Shown in pieces: positions 45,945-54,894 of a stretch of 64,000 bases of DNA. The stretch comes from Paracoccus sp. R12_2 (GTDB taxonomy: Bacteria; Pseudomonadota; Alphaproteobacteria; Rhodobacterales; Rhodobacteraceae). A program made the position numbers and the translations under genes. Location: positions 1-64,000 of the forward strand of contig NZ_JAGHRA010000009.1 of NCBI RefSeq assembly GCF_017744015.1. The letters are read 5' to 3'. The notes under the pieces are model-generated. The model did no database searches and had not been told where the DNA came from. It saw only the letters and a program-made list of their open reading frames with translations. Positions within the stretch are counted from its first letter, which is position 1. The number at the start of each line of letters is the position of its first letter.

Positions 45945-46292
45945 ATGCCCTCCTTTTCGCCCGACCGGCTGGACCTGATTTTCGCGGCGCTGGCCGATCC
46001 TACGCGGCGGCGCGTGCTGTCCATGCTGCTGGAGGACGACATGGCGGTCAGCGATGTGGCTCATCCCTTCGACATGAGCCTTGCGGCCATTTCCAAGCAC
46101 CTCTCGGTGCTTGCGGCGGCGGGCCTGATCCGGCAGGAACGCCGTGGCCGGATCACCTGGTGCATGCTGGATCCGGACGGCATGCGCGCCGCCTCGATCT
46201 GGATGCAGGGCTTCGGTCAGTTCGACCCCGTCGATCTGGACGCGTTCGAACGATTTCTGGAAACCGAGATGCAGGAATGGACCAAGGAATGA
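45945..46292 (+). CDS. ArsR-family transcriptional regulator
   Basis: 115-residue winged-helix regulator. The DNA-binding core is DLIFAALADPTRRRVLSMLLEDDMAVSDVA, then MSLAAISKHLSVLAAAGLIRQERRGRITWCMLDP. It lacks the cysteine pair in the recognition helix that metal-sensing ArsR proteins have, so it is probably of the metal-independent type. The ATG at 45945 follows AAGGATCATCA. It overlaps psuK by four bases, so regulator and pseudouridine genes form one unit and it may control its own operon. Confidence 0.9.
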   Translation: MPSFSPDRLDLIFAALADPTRRRVLSMLLEDDMAVSDVAHPFDMSLAAISKHLSVLAAAGLIRQERRGRITWCMLDPDGMRAASIWMQGFGQFDPVDLDAFERFLETEMQEWTKE

Positions 46293-47170
46293 CCAGCCGC
46301 CCCGACATCCTGTGCATCGGCGCGATGCTGTGGGACGTGATCGGCCGCGCGCCGCGCCGGATGGCACCGGGGGCGGACGTGCCGGGCCGGATCCGCCACA
46401 TTCCGGGTGGTGTCGCGCTGAACGTCGCGGTCGCGCTGGCACGCTGGGGCCTGGCACCGGCCGTATTGTCGGCGGTGGGCCGCGACCCGGAGGGCGCGGC
46501 GCTGGTGGCCGAGGCGGAACGGCTTGGGGTCCTCACAGGCTGGCTTTCGCGCGACACCGGGCTGCCAACCGATTGCTATATGGGGATCGAAGACAGCCAG
46601 GGCCTGATCGCCGCCATCGCCGACGCGCACAGCCTTGAACAGGCGGGCGACGCCATCCTTGCGCCGCTGTCGGCCGATCTGGCGGGCTGGACCGGTGCCG
46701 TGGTGCTGGATGGCAACCTGACCGAGGATCTGTTGTCGGCCATCGCCCGTGACCCGCGCCTTGCACTGGCCGATCTGCGCGTTGTCCCCGCCAGCCCCGG
46801 CAAGGCCGAGCGGCTCGAGCCGCTGATCGCCGCACGGCGCGGCTGTTTCTATCTGAACAGGCTCGAGGCCGAGATCCTTGCCGGACGCGCCTGCCCCGAC
46901 GCCGCGACCGCCGCCGAGGCTGTTGTCGCGCGCGGTGCGGCGCGGGTTCTGGTCACCGACGGCCCGCATCCCGCCGCCGAGGCGATCGCAAATGGGCCGA
47001 CCCTGACCCTGGCCCCTCCGCCGGTTGCCGTCGCGCGTGTGACCGGCGCGGGCGATTGCTTTCTGGCCGCGCATCTGGCAGCGGGGCTGTCAAACCAGCC
47101 GCGCGAGGCGGCTTTGCGGCAGGCCGTCGACGCCTCGGCCGCGCATGTTTCGGGAAAGGACGTTCCATGA
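46289..47170 (+). CDS. psuK: Pseudouridine kinase (PfkB family)
   Basis: 293-residue PfkB-fold kinase that would phosphorylate pseudouridine to pseudouridine 5'-phosphate. The glycine motif is IPGGVALNVAVALARWGLAPAVLSAVGRDPEGAAL, and the catalytic signature is VTGAGDCFLAAHLAAGLS. Family resemblance alone cannot separate psuK from other sugar kinases; the assignment rests on the four-base overlap with psuG downstream. ATG 46289 overlaps the ArsR stop. Confidence 0.87.
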   Translation: MTSRPDILCIGAMLWDVIGRAPRRMAPGADVPGRIRHIPGGVALNVAVALARWGLAPAVLSAVGRDPEGAALVAEAERLGVLTGWLSRDTGLPTDCYMGIEDSQGLIAAIADAHSLEQAGDAILAPLSADLAGWTGAVVLDGNLTEDLLSAIARDPRLALADLRVVPASPGKAERLEPLIAARRGCFYLNRLEAEILAGRACPDAATAAEAVVARGAARVLVTDGPHPAAEAIANGPTLTLAPPPVAVARVTGAGDCFLAAHLAAGLSNQPREAALRQAVDASAAHVSGKDVP

Positions 47171-48090
47171 ATGATGCCCCGCTTCTGTATTCCCCCGAGG
47201 TCGCTGACGCGCTTGGCGCGGGACGGCCTGTCGTGGCTCTGGAATCGACGATCATCACCCACGGCATGCCCTATCCGCAGAATCTGGATATGGCGCGCGA
47301 CGTCGAACAGGTGATCCGCACGGCAGGTGCAGTGCCCGCGACCATCGCCGTGATGGGGCATCAGATCCATGTCGGACTGACCGATGAAAGCCTGGAACAA
47401 TTGGCTCAGACCCCGCCCGACGAGGTGATGAAGCTGAGCCGCGCCGATCTGGCCGTCTGCCTTGCCAATGGCCGAACCGGCGCGACGACGGTCGCCGCCA
47501 CGATGATCTGTGCGCATCTGGCCGGAATCCGCGTCTTCGCGACCGGTGGCATCGGCGGCGTCCATCGCGGCGCCGAACACAGCTTTGATATCTCGGCCGA
47601 TCTGCATGAGCTGGCGCAAACGCCGGTCACGGTCGTCGCGGCAGGCGCCAAGGCGATCCTTGACCTGCCCAAGACATGGGAAGTTCTAGAGACGCTTGGC
47701 GTGCCCGTGATCGCCTATGGCCAAGACGAACTGCCGGCCTTCTGGTCGCGCAGCAGCGGCATTCCGGCACCACTGCGGATGGACAGCCCAGGCCAGATCG
47801 CCGCCGCCGCCCGGATGCGCGCCCGGCTTGGCCTTGCAGGCGGACAGCTTGTCGCCAACCCGATCCCGCCCAACCACGAGATCACCCAAAGCGAAATCCT
47901 GCCCGTGATTCTGAAGGCGCTGGACGAGGCCGAGACGCAGGGCATCGCCACGAAATCGGTCACGCCCTTCCTGTTGCAACGGGTGTTCGAACTGACCGAG
48001 GGCAAATCGCTTGCCTCGAATATCGGGCTGGTCATGAACAATGCGCGACTTGCGGCAGAAATCGCCGTCGAAATGACGAAACCGGCTTGA
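47167..48090 (+). CDS. psuG: Pseudouridine-5'-phosphate glycosidase
   Basis: 307-residue manganese-dependent enzyme that splits pseudouridine 5'-phosphate into uracil and ribose 5-phosphate. Diagnostic phrases are VVALESTIITHGMPYPQNLDMARDVEQ, GATTVAATMICAHLAGIRVFATGGIGGVHRGAEHSFDISADL, CCKTVAG-type metal region replaced by the standard AGAKAILDLPKTWEVLETLGVPVIAYG, and NPIPPNHEI. It completes the ArsR-psuK-psuG operon, which would salvage modified nucleosides from RNA turnover. Confidence 0.95.
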   Translation: MNDAPLLYSPEVADALGAGRPVVALESTIITHGMPYPQNLDMARDVEQVIRTAGAVPATIAVMGHQIHVGLTDESLEQLAQTPPDEVMKLSRADLAVCLANGRTGATTVAATMICAHLAGIRVFATGGIGGVHRGAEHSFDISADLHELAQTPVTVVAAGAKAILDLPKTWEVLETLGVPVIAYGQDELPAFWSRSSGIPAPLRMDSPGQIAAAARMRARLGLAGGQLVANPIPPNHEITQSEILPVILKALDEAETQGIATKSVTPFLLQRVFELTEGKSLASNIGLVMNNARLAAEIAVEMTKPA

Positions 48091-48123
48091 CCCCGGGCAG
48101 GCACTGACTGTTCCAATCACGCC

Positions 48124-48819
48124 ATGCGTGTGCCCGACCCCACCCCTCTTTCATTGCCGCCGCGCCGTCCCGGTCTGCTGGCGCGTCTGCGCGCCAATTT
48201 CCTGGCCGGGCTGGTCGTCGTGGCGCCGATCGGCATCACCGTCTGGCTGATCTGGACGCTGACCGGCTGGATGGACAGCTGGGTGTTGCCGCTGATCCCT
48301 GCGCGCTGGCTGCCCGAACAGTATATCGGCATCAATCTGCGCGGCGTCGGCGTGGTGTTTTTCCTGTTCTTCACCGTGCTGATCGGCTGGATGGCCAAGG
48401 GCTGGGTCGGCCGGTCCCTGCTGCGCACCGGCGAACAGCTGGTGAACCGGATGCCGATCGTCCGGTCCATCTATGGCGCGCTGAAGCAGATCGCCGAAAC
48501 CATCCTGTCGCAGTCCGAGGCGCGCTTCGACCGCGCCTGCCTGATCGAATATCCGCGCAAGGGATTGTGGGCGATAGGCTTTGTCGCCGGATCGGCCAAG
48601 GGCGAACTGCCCCGTGTCACCGGCGAGGACATGCTGGCCGTCTTCGTGCCGACCACGCCCAATCCGACATCCGGGTTCCTGATCTACGCCCCGGCGCGCG
48701 AGGTGAAGATCCTGTCCATGTCGGTCGAGGACGCAGCCAAGCTGGTGATCTCGGCCGGACTGGTCTATCCGACGATGCCCGAGCCGCGCAGCAATTCGGA
48801 CAGATCGACCGTATCCTGA
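48124..48819 (+). CDS. DUF502 family membrane protein
   Basis: 231-residue inner-membrane protein of family DUF502. It has two N-terminal helices (LARLRANFLAGLVVVAPIGITVWLIWTL; GVGVVFFLFFTVLIGWMAKGWVG) and a soluble part with the family phrase MPIVRSIYGALKQIAETILSQSEARFDRACLIEYPRKGLWAIGFVAG, and VFVPTTPNPTSGFLIYAPAREV. Function is unknown. It starts 33 bases after psuG and may be read through from it. Its last 55 bases overlap the convergent patatin gene. Confidence 0.92.
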   Translation: MRVPDPTPLSLPPRRPGLLARLRANFLAGLVVVAPIGITVWLIWTLTGWMDSWVLPLIPARWLPEQYIGINLRGVGVVFFLFFTVLIGWMAKGWVGRSLLRTGEQLVNRMPIVRSIYGALKQIAETILSQSEARFDRACLIEYPRKGLWAIGFVAGSAKGELPRVTGEDMLAVFVPTTPNPTSGFLIYAPAREVKILSMSVEDAAKLVISAGLVYPTMPEPRSNSDRSTVS

Positions 48820-49832
48820 GCATTCAGCGCATCGGCGTGATCGGTCAGGAACAGGTCGGCAGACGCCTGCCCCGCCTCTTTCATCCGGGCCAGCAGACCG
48901 GGCGCCGGCATCATCTTGGACCGCGCGTTCAGATCGTTCATCAACGTATCGTCAAGGATCATGTGAACCAGTGGATCTTTCATCGCCCGGTTATGCAGCC
49001 GTTCCTCCGCGTGCAGCCGCTTGACGAAATTGATCGCGCGCAGTTCCGACATCAGCGCGCTGTTGAAGCTGACCTCGTTCACGCGGTCCGATATCTCGAC
49101 CGGCGACCGCGGCACGCCGTCGCGCATCAGCGGATTGATGTTCACGATCACGATGTCGCGCGGCAGATCCCTGCGATACAGCGGGAAAAGGGCCGGATTA
49201 CCGGTAAAGCCGCCATCCCAGAACGCCTCAAGCTGTCCAGTCTCGGGGTCGTGAATTTCGACCGCGCGGAACAGGGTCGGCAGGCAGGCCGATGCAAGAA
49301 CCGCCTCGGTCGTGACGGCGTGGCGGGTGAACACCCTGATCCGCCCGCTGCGGACATTGGTCGCCGTCACGAACAGTTCCGGGCCGCGATCATTGGCAAA
49401 ATTCGGATAGGGCAGTTCGCGCAGCACCGGTCCCAGCGGATTGACGTAGAACGGACCGTAGTCATAGGGGCTGAAGATGCGGCTGAGCCCGTCCAGCCAC
49501 GCGGCGGGCGAAAACATCTCGGTCAGGCGATGCATGCTGCGCGGCAGCGGCATCAGCGAATGCATCCAGCGCACCAGCCGGTTGTCCGAAAGCTGGCCGA
49601 CCTCGCTCCACAGGCAATCAAGGTTCCGGCGGGCCGCCCGTCGACCCTCGGGGCCCGAATGGCGCGACAACCCGGCCTTGACCGCAGCCCCGTTCAATGC
49701 CCCGGCCGAGGTGCCGCTGATCGCCGCGATGGTCAGCCAGTCTTCCTGCAGAAGCCGATCCAGCACGCCCCACGCAAAGGCCCCGTGCGCGCCGCCGCCC
49801 TGCAGGGCCAGGTTGATCGATTTTTCCTGCAT
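48765..49832 (-). CDS. Patatin-like phospholipase
   Basis: 355-residue serine lipase of the patatin family acting on membrane or storage lipids. The oxyanion hole is QGGGAHGAFAWGVLDRL, the nucleophile is Ser42 in ISGTSAGALNGAA, and the catalytic aspartate is in FWDGGFTGNPALFPLYR. A C-terminal helical part (ALMSELRAINFVKRLHAEERL) is typical of bacterial members that also bind PHB-related or lipid droplets; the substrate here is not known. There is no signal peptide. The 3' end overlaps DUF502 by 55 bases. Confidence 0.92.
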   Translation of the reverse strand: MQEKSINLALQGGGAHGAFAWGVLDRLLQEDWLTIAAISGTSAGALNGAAVKAGLSRHSGPEGRRAARRNLDCLWSEVGQLSDNRLVRWMHSLMPLPRSMHRLTEMFSPAAWLDGLSRIFSPYDYGPFYVNPLGPVLRELPYPNFANDRGPELFVTATNVRSGRIRVFTRHAVTTEAVLASACLPTLFRAVEIHDPETGQLEAFWDGGFTGNPALFPLYRRDLPRDIVIVNINPLMRDGVPRSPVEISDRVNEVSFNSALMSELRAINFVKRLHAEERLHNRAMKDPLVHMILDDTLMNDLNARSKMMPAPGLLARMKEAGQASADLFLTDHADALNAQDTVDLSELLRGSGIVG

Positions 49833-49915
49833 CTGGAAGCCCCGCGGTTATTTCGCACCTGCGGCATACTACGCATGGCCACGCCTGCTGCAAGCGGCAC
49901 AGGCGGCAGCGGGGT

Positions 49916-50998
49916 TCAGTCCGCCGCCGCACCTTGCGGCACGCTGCCCGGATGCACCGACAGCCGTCGCCGCCAGGGCATCAAGGGTTTCTCGGCCAGC
50001 TCGAAGACCAGCGCCGACCACAGGCATGACAGCGCCAAGGACCACAGCAGGATCGACAGGCTTCCGAAGGCCGCTACATCATTGGCCGCCAGCGCATACA
50101 TGATCACATAATGCGACAGGTACATAGTGTAGGACCACACCCCGATGCGCCGCATGATCGCCCAGTTCAACGGCCGGAACACGATTGCATCCGGACAATT
50201 CACCGCGAAATGGAAGATCGGCATCAACGCAATGCCCTGCAGGCTGTAGCGCAGCGTGGAACGGAACATCTCGTCCCGATAGGCCAGCGTGAACAGCAAC
50301 ACCCCCAGCGACAGCGCCAGAATCGCATACATCGCCGGCCCGGACCGAAACCGGCGGTCGAAATCGGGATAGCGCTGCTGGACGATTGCCAGAATGCAGC
50401 CGTAAAGCAGGCTGTCGAAACGCGTATCGGTCGAGAAATAGATCTTCCAGTCGGGATCGCCCCAGCCAATCACCCGATAATACCGCCACGCCAGAATGAT
50501 CGCCAGCAGCAGGACCAGATGACGCATCCGGATCGTGTTCCGCATCAGCGCGACAAAGATCGCGGGCCAGATCAGGTAGAAATGTTCCTCGACCGACAGC
50601 GACCAAAGGATACCCAGCCCCTCGACAAGCTGCGGTGCCGCGACCTGGGCGTAATAATTGAAATAGAACAGCAACTGACTGGTCAGCGTGCCCAGATCCA
50701 ACTGGCCGCGCGCCAAGCCAAATGCGGACAGCAGCATCGCTGCGGCCAGCGTCAGCACCAGTGGCGGCATCAGACGCAGAACCCTGCGCAAATAGAACTG
50801 CCGCATCGAGATGGTTCCGTAGCGGTCCTGCTCCCGCAACAGCAGCGTGGTGATCAGATACCCCGAAAGAAAGAAGAAGACCGTCACCCCGAAGCCACCG
50901 GGACTTCGGCTGCTGATCTCGGCATGTCCCACCAGAACCAGAAGGATCGACGCTGCACGCAAGCCGTCAAGCGACGGCAGATACCCCGAACGGACCAC
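49916..50998 (-). CDS. Acyltransferase 3 family membrane protein
   Basis: 360-residue OafA/YrhL-type integral membrane acyltransferase that usually O-acylates surface polysaccharides. It has the family start SGYLPSLDGLRAASILLVLVGHAEI with the catalytic histidine, the FFFLSGYLITTLLLREQDRYGTISMRQFYLRRVLRLMPPLVL segment, and LWSLSVEEHFYLIWP. About ten membrane helices are evident. The GTG at 50998 with GGAGAG five bases upstream was chosen; a TTG at 51013 is also in frame. The target polymer is unknown. Confidence 0.9.
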   Translation of the reverse strand: MVRSGYLPSLDGLRAASILLVLVGHAEISSRSPGGFGVTVFFFLSGYLITTLLLREQDRYGTISMRQFYLRRVLRLMPPLVLTLAAAMLLSAFGLARGQLDLGTLTSQLLFYFNYYAQVAAPQLVEGLGILWSLSVEEHFYLIWPAIFVALMRNTIRMRHLVLLLAIILAWRYYRVIGWGDPDWKIYFSTDTRFDSLLYGCILAIVQQRYPDFDRRFRSGPAMYAILALSLGVLLFTLAYRDEMFRSTLRYSLQGIALMPIFHFAVNCPDAIVFRPLNWAIMRRIGVWSYTMYLSHYVIMYALAANDVAAFGSLSILLWSLALSCLWSALVFELAEKPLMPWRRRLSVHPGSVPQGAAAD

Positions 50999-51074
50999 GG
51001 CTACTCTCCACAAAAAACGCGATCAGTGATGCGCGCTTGGGGTCGCGTCTGTCAAGTTTGTTGTCGCCGCTGCC

Positions 51075-51746
51075 TCAATCGCCGATCAGGAATATCTCGG
51101 GCACCTCATAGACCTGCGTGCCATCGACGACGACGATCCAGATATCCGCCTCCATCCGCGCCGCGACCTCGCGACCGGATGCGTTCACATAGGGCTCGCG
51201 GGTTGCGGTGTCCTTCATGAAGTTCAGCGTGAACTGCTTTCCGTCCGGGGACTGGACCGTCACCGACGCCTGCCCATCCTCCATCCGCGCGACTCCGGCG
51301 GGACAAATGGCGCGCGCGTCTGAAACGCCTTCCCCGCAACGCAGCAGCGCGGTCGCGTCATATTCGTCGGTCGAGAAGGGCGCCGTCGCGTTCTGGGCAT
51401 CGCCCGCGTCCTGATCCCTGCGTTCCCAATAGACGAAGATGCTGATCTTGGGAAAACGGAAGATCTGACCCAACTCTCCCAACCCGCTCTGCCGATAGAC
51501 GGCATCGCCGTTGCTGTCGCGGAAATTTCCCGGCGTATCGCCGACAGGTTGAAGATCGTATTCCGTGCCGTCCTCAAGCCGGATGAGGACATTTCCCTGC
51601 CGCTGCGAGAATGTGCAATCAACCATCCGGTCCAGTGTGTCGGAACCGGCCGGATAGATCTCGCAGCTGGCGTCCGCGGTGTCGGCAAAGACCGGACCCG
51701 CGGCCAGGCCAAGAAGGAACGCGACACATGAAAGACGTTTCCGCAT
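51075..51746 (-). CDS. Secreted hypothetical protein
   Basis: 223-residue protein with a clear signal peptide (MRKRLSCVAFLLGLAAGPVFA). The mature part has two disulfide-ready pairs of cysteines (ASCEIYPAG ... MVDCTFSQRQG; LLRCGEGVSDARAICPAG) and beta-rich segments such as GNVLIRLEDGTEYDLQPVGDTPGNFRDSNGDAVYRQSGLGELGQIFRFPKISIFVYW. The repeated display of side-chain-light strands recalls MliC-like lysozyme inhibitors, but I cannot place it in a family. It lies 76 bases upstream of the acyltransferase on the same strand. Confidence 0.75.
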   Translation of the reverse strand: MRKRLSCVAFLLGLAAGPVFADTADASCEIYPAGSDTLDRMVDCTFSQRQGNVLIRLEDGTEYDLQPVGDTPGNFRDSNGDAVYRQSGLGELGQIFRFPKISIFVYWERRDQDAGDAQNATAPFSTDEYDATALLRCGEGVSDARAICPAGVARMEDGQASVTVQSPDGKQFTLNFMKDTATREPYVNASGREVAARMEADIWIVVVDGTQVYEVPEIFLIGD

Positions 51747-51841
51747 CGTGCTGAACCCCTGCGTTGATCCGGCTCACGCACCCGGACACGAAAACAGTGT
51801 ATCAAGCCCGCATACCCGCACAAGCGGCGTGTTGCAGAAGT

Positions 51842-52831
51842 CTAGCAATAGGCCTGTGGTCCCCGCGACATGGCCTCGCCATAGCGGGCGCCGTGGGCCC
51901 AGCCCACCGGCAGGATCGTTTCGATCTCGGCCAGTTGCGCATGGGTCAGGCCGATCGCGGCCCCTTCAGCGTTCTGACGCATATGCGCGATGCTGCGCGA
52001 TCCGGGCAACGCGATGACATGATCGCCGCGCGACAGGACCCAGGCGATCGCCAAGGCGGCCGGACTGTGGCCGTGATCGCGCGCATAGTCGGCAAACTTC
52101 GCCAACCGGGCCAGGTTACGCGGCCAGTTTTCCGGCGCAAAGCGCGGCATCCCCTGACGCAGGTCGCGATCTGCGAAGGCGTTGGGGTCCGGGGGCGTAT
52201 CGCCGAACACGCCGCGACCGACCGGCGAGAACGCGACAAGCGCCGCGCCAGCCCGCGCACAGCCCTGAAGAATGCCCAGTTCAGGCTGACGCGTCCAAAG
52301 CGAATATTCGGACTGGACCGCCGCGACCGGGCCTGCAGACAGCGCACGTTCCAGCGTGCCGGGCGCGATCTCGGACAGGCCGATCGCGCCGATCTTTCCC
52401 TCGTCGCGAAACCGCAGCAAGGTCTGCATCACCTCTTCGATGGGGCGGCCGGGTTCGTGCCGGTGCAGATAGTACAGATCGATATGTTCGACACCCAACC
52501 GACGCAGCGACCCTTCCAGCGCCTGCCGCATATGATCGGGCGAGTTGTCGAACGGATGTTCGGGGTTGCGGGTGATCCCGCATTTGCTGGCAAGGACCAC
52601 GCGATCGCGCCGGGTTTGCAGGAAGCGGGACAACAATTCCTCGGCCCGCCCCATCCCATAGACATTCGAGGTGTCAAGGTGATCGACGCCCATCTCCAGA
52701 CAGGCCTCCATGCAGCGCAGCGCATCGTCGGGCGTGGTCTCGCCATAGGTTCCAACGAAATTCATCGTCCCCAGCGCAACCGCGCCCACCATCGGGCCGC
52801 CCTGCCCCAACCGCCGTTTCTGCATCGCCAT
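51842..52831 (-). CDS. Aldo/keto reductase
   Basis: 329-residue NADPH-dependent oxidoreductase with a TIM barrel. The catalytic tetrad is visible: Asp in HLDTSNVYGMG with Tyr in the same motif, Lys in VVLASKCGI, and His in LYYLHRHEPGRPIEE. The cofactor region is AIALPGSRSIAHMRQNAEGA-like (sequence VIALPGSRSIAHMRQNAEGAAIGLT). The ATG at 52831 follows GGGATGG; 52825 is an alternative. The physiological substrate is unknown. Confidence 0.9.
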   Translation of the reverse strand: MAMQKRRLGQGGPMVGAVALGTMNFVGTYGETTPDDALRCMEACLEMGVDHLDTSNVYGMGRAEELLSRFLQTRRDRVVLASKCGITRNPEHPFDNSPDHMRQALEGSLRRLGVEHIDLYYLHRHEPGRPIEEVMQTLLRFRDEGKIGAIGLSEIAPGTLERALSAGPVAAVQSEYSLWTRQPELGILQGCARAGAALVAFSPVGRGVFGDTPPDPNAFADRDLRQGMPRFAPENWPRNLARLAKFADYARDHGHSPAALAIAWVLSRGDHVIALPGSRSIAHMRQNAEGAAIGLTHAQLAEIETILPVGWAHGARYGEAMSRGPQAYC

Positions 52832-52994
52832 CCATCCCGTTGGTCCGGCGACATCAAACCGCCCCAAGGCTCGGGGCGCAACCACCCCTTTGCAAGGCCG
52901 ACAGCCATTTTTGCCGAAATTCACAGCGGGGAATACACCGCCGGCAATGGGCGCGGCGACCCCTTCTGACCTCAGGTTCGGCTTTCCTGCCGGT

Positions 52995-54122
52995 TCAGTC
53001 GTCGGACTGCGCTTCGGCGCGGGACTTGCCAGCCACATCCAGCGCCAGCGTGGCGGCCATGAACGCGTCCAGCGCGCCATCCAGAACCCCTTGCGTATCG
53101 CTGGTTTCCTCGGAGGTACGCAGATCCTTCACCATCTGATAGGGATGCAGCACATAGGACCGGATCTGGTTGCCCCAACCGGCGTCGCCCTTGGCGGCGT
53201 GCTGGGCGTTGATTTCGGCGTTGCGGCGGTCCAGCTCCATCTGGTACAGCCGCGATTTCAGCGCGGCCATCGCGTTCGCCCGGTTCTGGTGCTGCGATTT
53301 TTCCGAGCTGGTCACGACGATGCCGGTCGGGATATGGGTGATCCGCACGGCCGAGTCGGTGGTGTTGACGTGCTGACCGCCCGCGCCCGAGGACCGATAG
53401 GTGTCGATCCGGATCTCGTTGTCGGGCACCGTGATCTCGATATTCTCGTCCACGACCGGATAGACCCACACGGAACTGAACGAGGTGTGCCGCCGTGCCG
53501 CGCTGTCATAGGGGCTGATCCGCACCAGCCGGTGCACGCCGCTTTCCGATTTCAGCCAGCCATAGGCGTTATGCCCGCTGATCTTGTAGGCGGCGCTGCG
53601 GATGCCGGCCTCGTCACCCGCCGATTCCGAGATCAGTTCGACATCATAGCCCTTCTTCTCGGCCCACCGCACGTACATGCGTGCCAGCATCGCCGCCCAG
53701 TCGCAGCTTTCGGTGCCGCCGGCCCCGGCGTTGATTTCCAGGAAGGTATCGTTGCCGTCCGCCTCGCCGTTCAGCAGCGCCTCAAGCTCTTTCTGGCGCG
53801 CCATTTCGGCCAGCGATTTCAGGTTCGCTTCGGCCTCGGCGACCAGATCGGCGTCGCCCTCGGCCTCGGCCAGTTCGACCATCTCGGCATTGGCGTCCAG
53901 ATCGGCCTGGATCCGGCGATGGGTCTCGATGGCATCCGACAGCGCCTGCCTGTCGCGCATCAGCTTCTGCGCCCGCGCCGGATCAGACCACAGATCGCCG
54001 TCCTCGATCATCGCGTTCATCTCTTCCAGGCGATGCGGCGCGGTCTGCCAATCCATACGCTGCCCCAGCAGGGTCAGCGACTTGCGGATGGACTCGATCG
54101 TGGACTGCGTCTCGGCGCGCAT
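52995..54122 (-). CDS. prfB: Peptide chain release factor 2
   Basis: 375-residue translation termination factor for UGA and UAA. The GGQ motif is SSGAGGQHVNTTDSAVRI, the stop-codon recognition region lies in ISPYDSAARRHTSFSSVWVYP, and the N-terminal domain MRAETQSTIESIRKSLTLLGQRMDW is continuous. There is no in-frame UGA or slippery CUUUGA, so the programmed frameshift of enteric prfB is absent, as usual in alphaproteobacteria. GAGGAAAAGACCC precedes the ATG at 54122. Confidence 0.96.
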   Translation of the reverse strand: MRAETQSTIESIRKSLTLLGQRMDWQTAPHRLEEMNAMIEDGDLWSDPARAQKLMRDRQALSDAIETHRRIQADLDANAEMVELAEAEGDADLVAEAEANLKSLAEMARQKELEALLNGEADGNDTFLEINAGAGGTESCDWAAMLARMYVRWAEKKGYDVELISESAGDEAGIRSAAYKISGHNAYGWLKSESGVHRLVRISPYDSAARRHTSFSSVWVYPVVDENIEITVPDNEIRIDTYRSSGAGGQHVNTTDSAVRITHIPTGIVVTSSEKSQHQNRANAMAALKSRLYQMELDRRNAEINAQHAAKGDAGWGNQIRSYVLHPYQMVKDLRTSEETSDTQGVLDGALDAFMAATLALDVAGKSRAEAQSDD

Positions 54123-54298
54123 GGGTCTTTTCCTCGCGAAATTCAGGGCTGACTGATAACTTGCACGGGTCGCACGAACAAGAGAGGTCGGCACGACACC
54201 GCCGCGGCCGCCCGTGACGCGCCCGGATGCGGCAGGGGCGCGAAACCCGCGCCTGCATGGCGGCGTTGGGTTCGTGACCCTGAATCCGGACCGGCCAC

Positions 54299-54796
54299 AT
54301 GCCCAGCATAGAACCCATTTTCTCGGACATCTTCGCGCCGCTGCAATCCATGACCATGCTGTCGGCAATGGCCCGTCTGGGACTGGCTCTGCTTCTAGGC
54401 GCGCTGATCGGCTGGGAACGCGAGGTGAAATCGCGGGCCGCAGGACTGCGCACCCACATGCTTATCACGCTGGCGGCGGCGATGTTCACGATCGTCGCGA
54501 TGGAGCTGACGCATTTCCCGGCCGAACGTGCAGACACGCTGCGCATAGATCCGTTGCGCCTGATCGAGGCGGTCACGGCAGGCGTGGCGTTTCTGGCGGC
54601 AGGCTCGATCATCACCAGTGGCGGCAATGTGCGGGGCGTGACGACCGGCGCATCGATGTGGCTGTGCGGCGCCATCGGACTGGCCTGCGGCACCGGCAGC
54701 GGATTGCTGGCAACAATGGGAACAGGCCTGGCACTGGTGATCCTGTGGGTGATCCGACAGACCCTGAAGCCGATGGCGCATCACGACCGGGACTAA
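54299..54796 (+). CDS. MgtC/SapB-family membrane protein
   Basis: 165-residue inner-membrane protein with about four helices. The family signature is ARLGLALLLGALIGWEREVKSRAAGLRTHMLITLAAAMFTIVAMEL, followed by GVAFLAAGSIITSGGNVRGVTTGASMWLCGAIGLACGTG. MgtC proteins lower F-ATPase activity or help growth at low magnesium; this short form lacks the long C-terminal ACT-like domain of MgtC proper, so it is closer to the SapB type. It is divergent from prfB. Confidence 0.9.
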   Translation: MPSIEPIFSDIFAPLQSMTMLSAMARLGLALLLGALIGWEREVKSRAAGLRTHMLITLAAAMFTIVAMELTHFPAERADTLRIDPLRLIEAVTAGVAFLAAGSIITSGGNVRGVTTGASMWLCGAIGLACGTGSGLLATMGTGLALVILWVIRQTLKPMAHHDRD

Positions 54797-54894
54797 GACT
54801 TTGGGCATTTCTCAGCCGGTTCTTCGACATGCACGCGCAACGAAACGCGATTCGCGCTAGGCTGGGGATGTCCAACCAGACACAGGAGGCCATC

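Noticed and set aside
52995..54122. Programmed frameshift in prfB
   Set aside because: The frame is continuous from the ATG, with no CUUUGA or in-frame UGA near codon 26.
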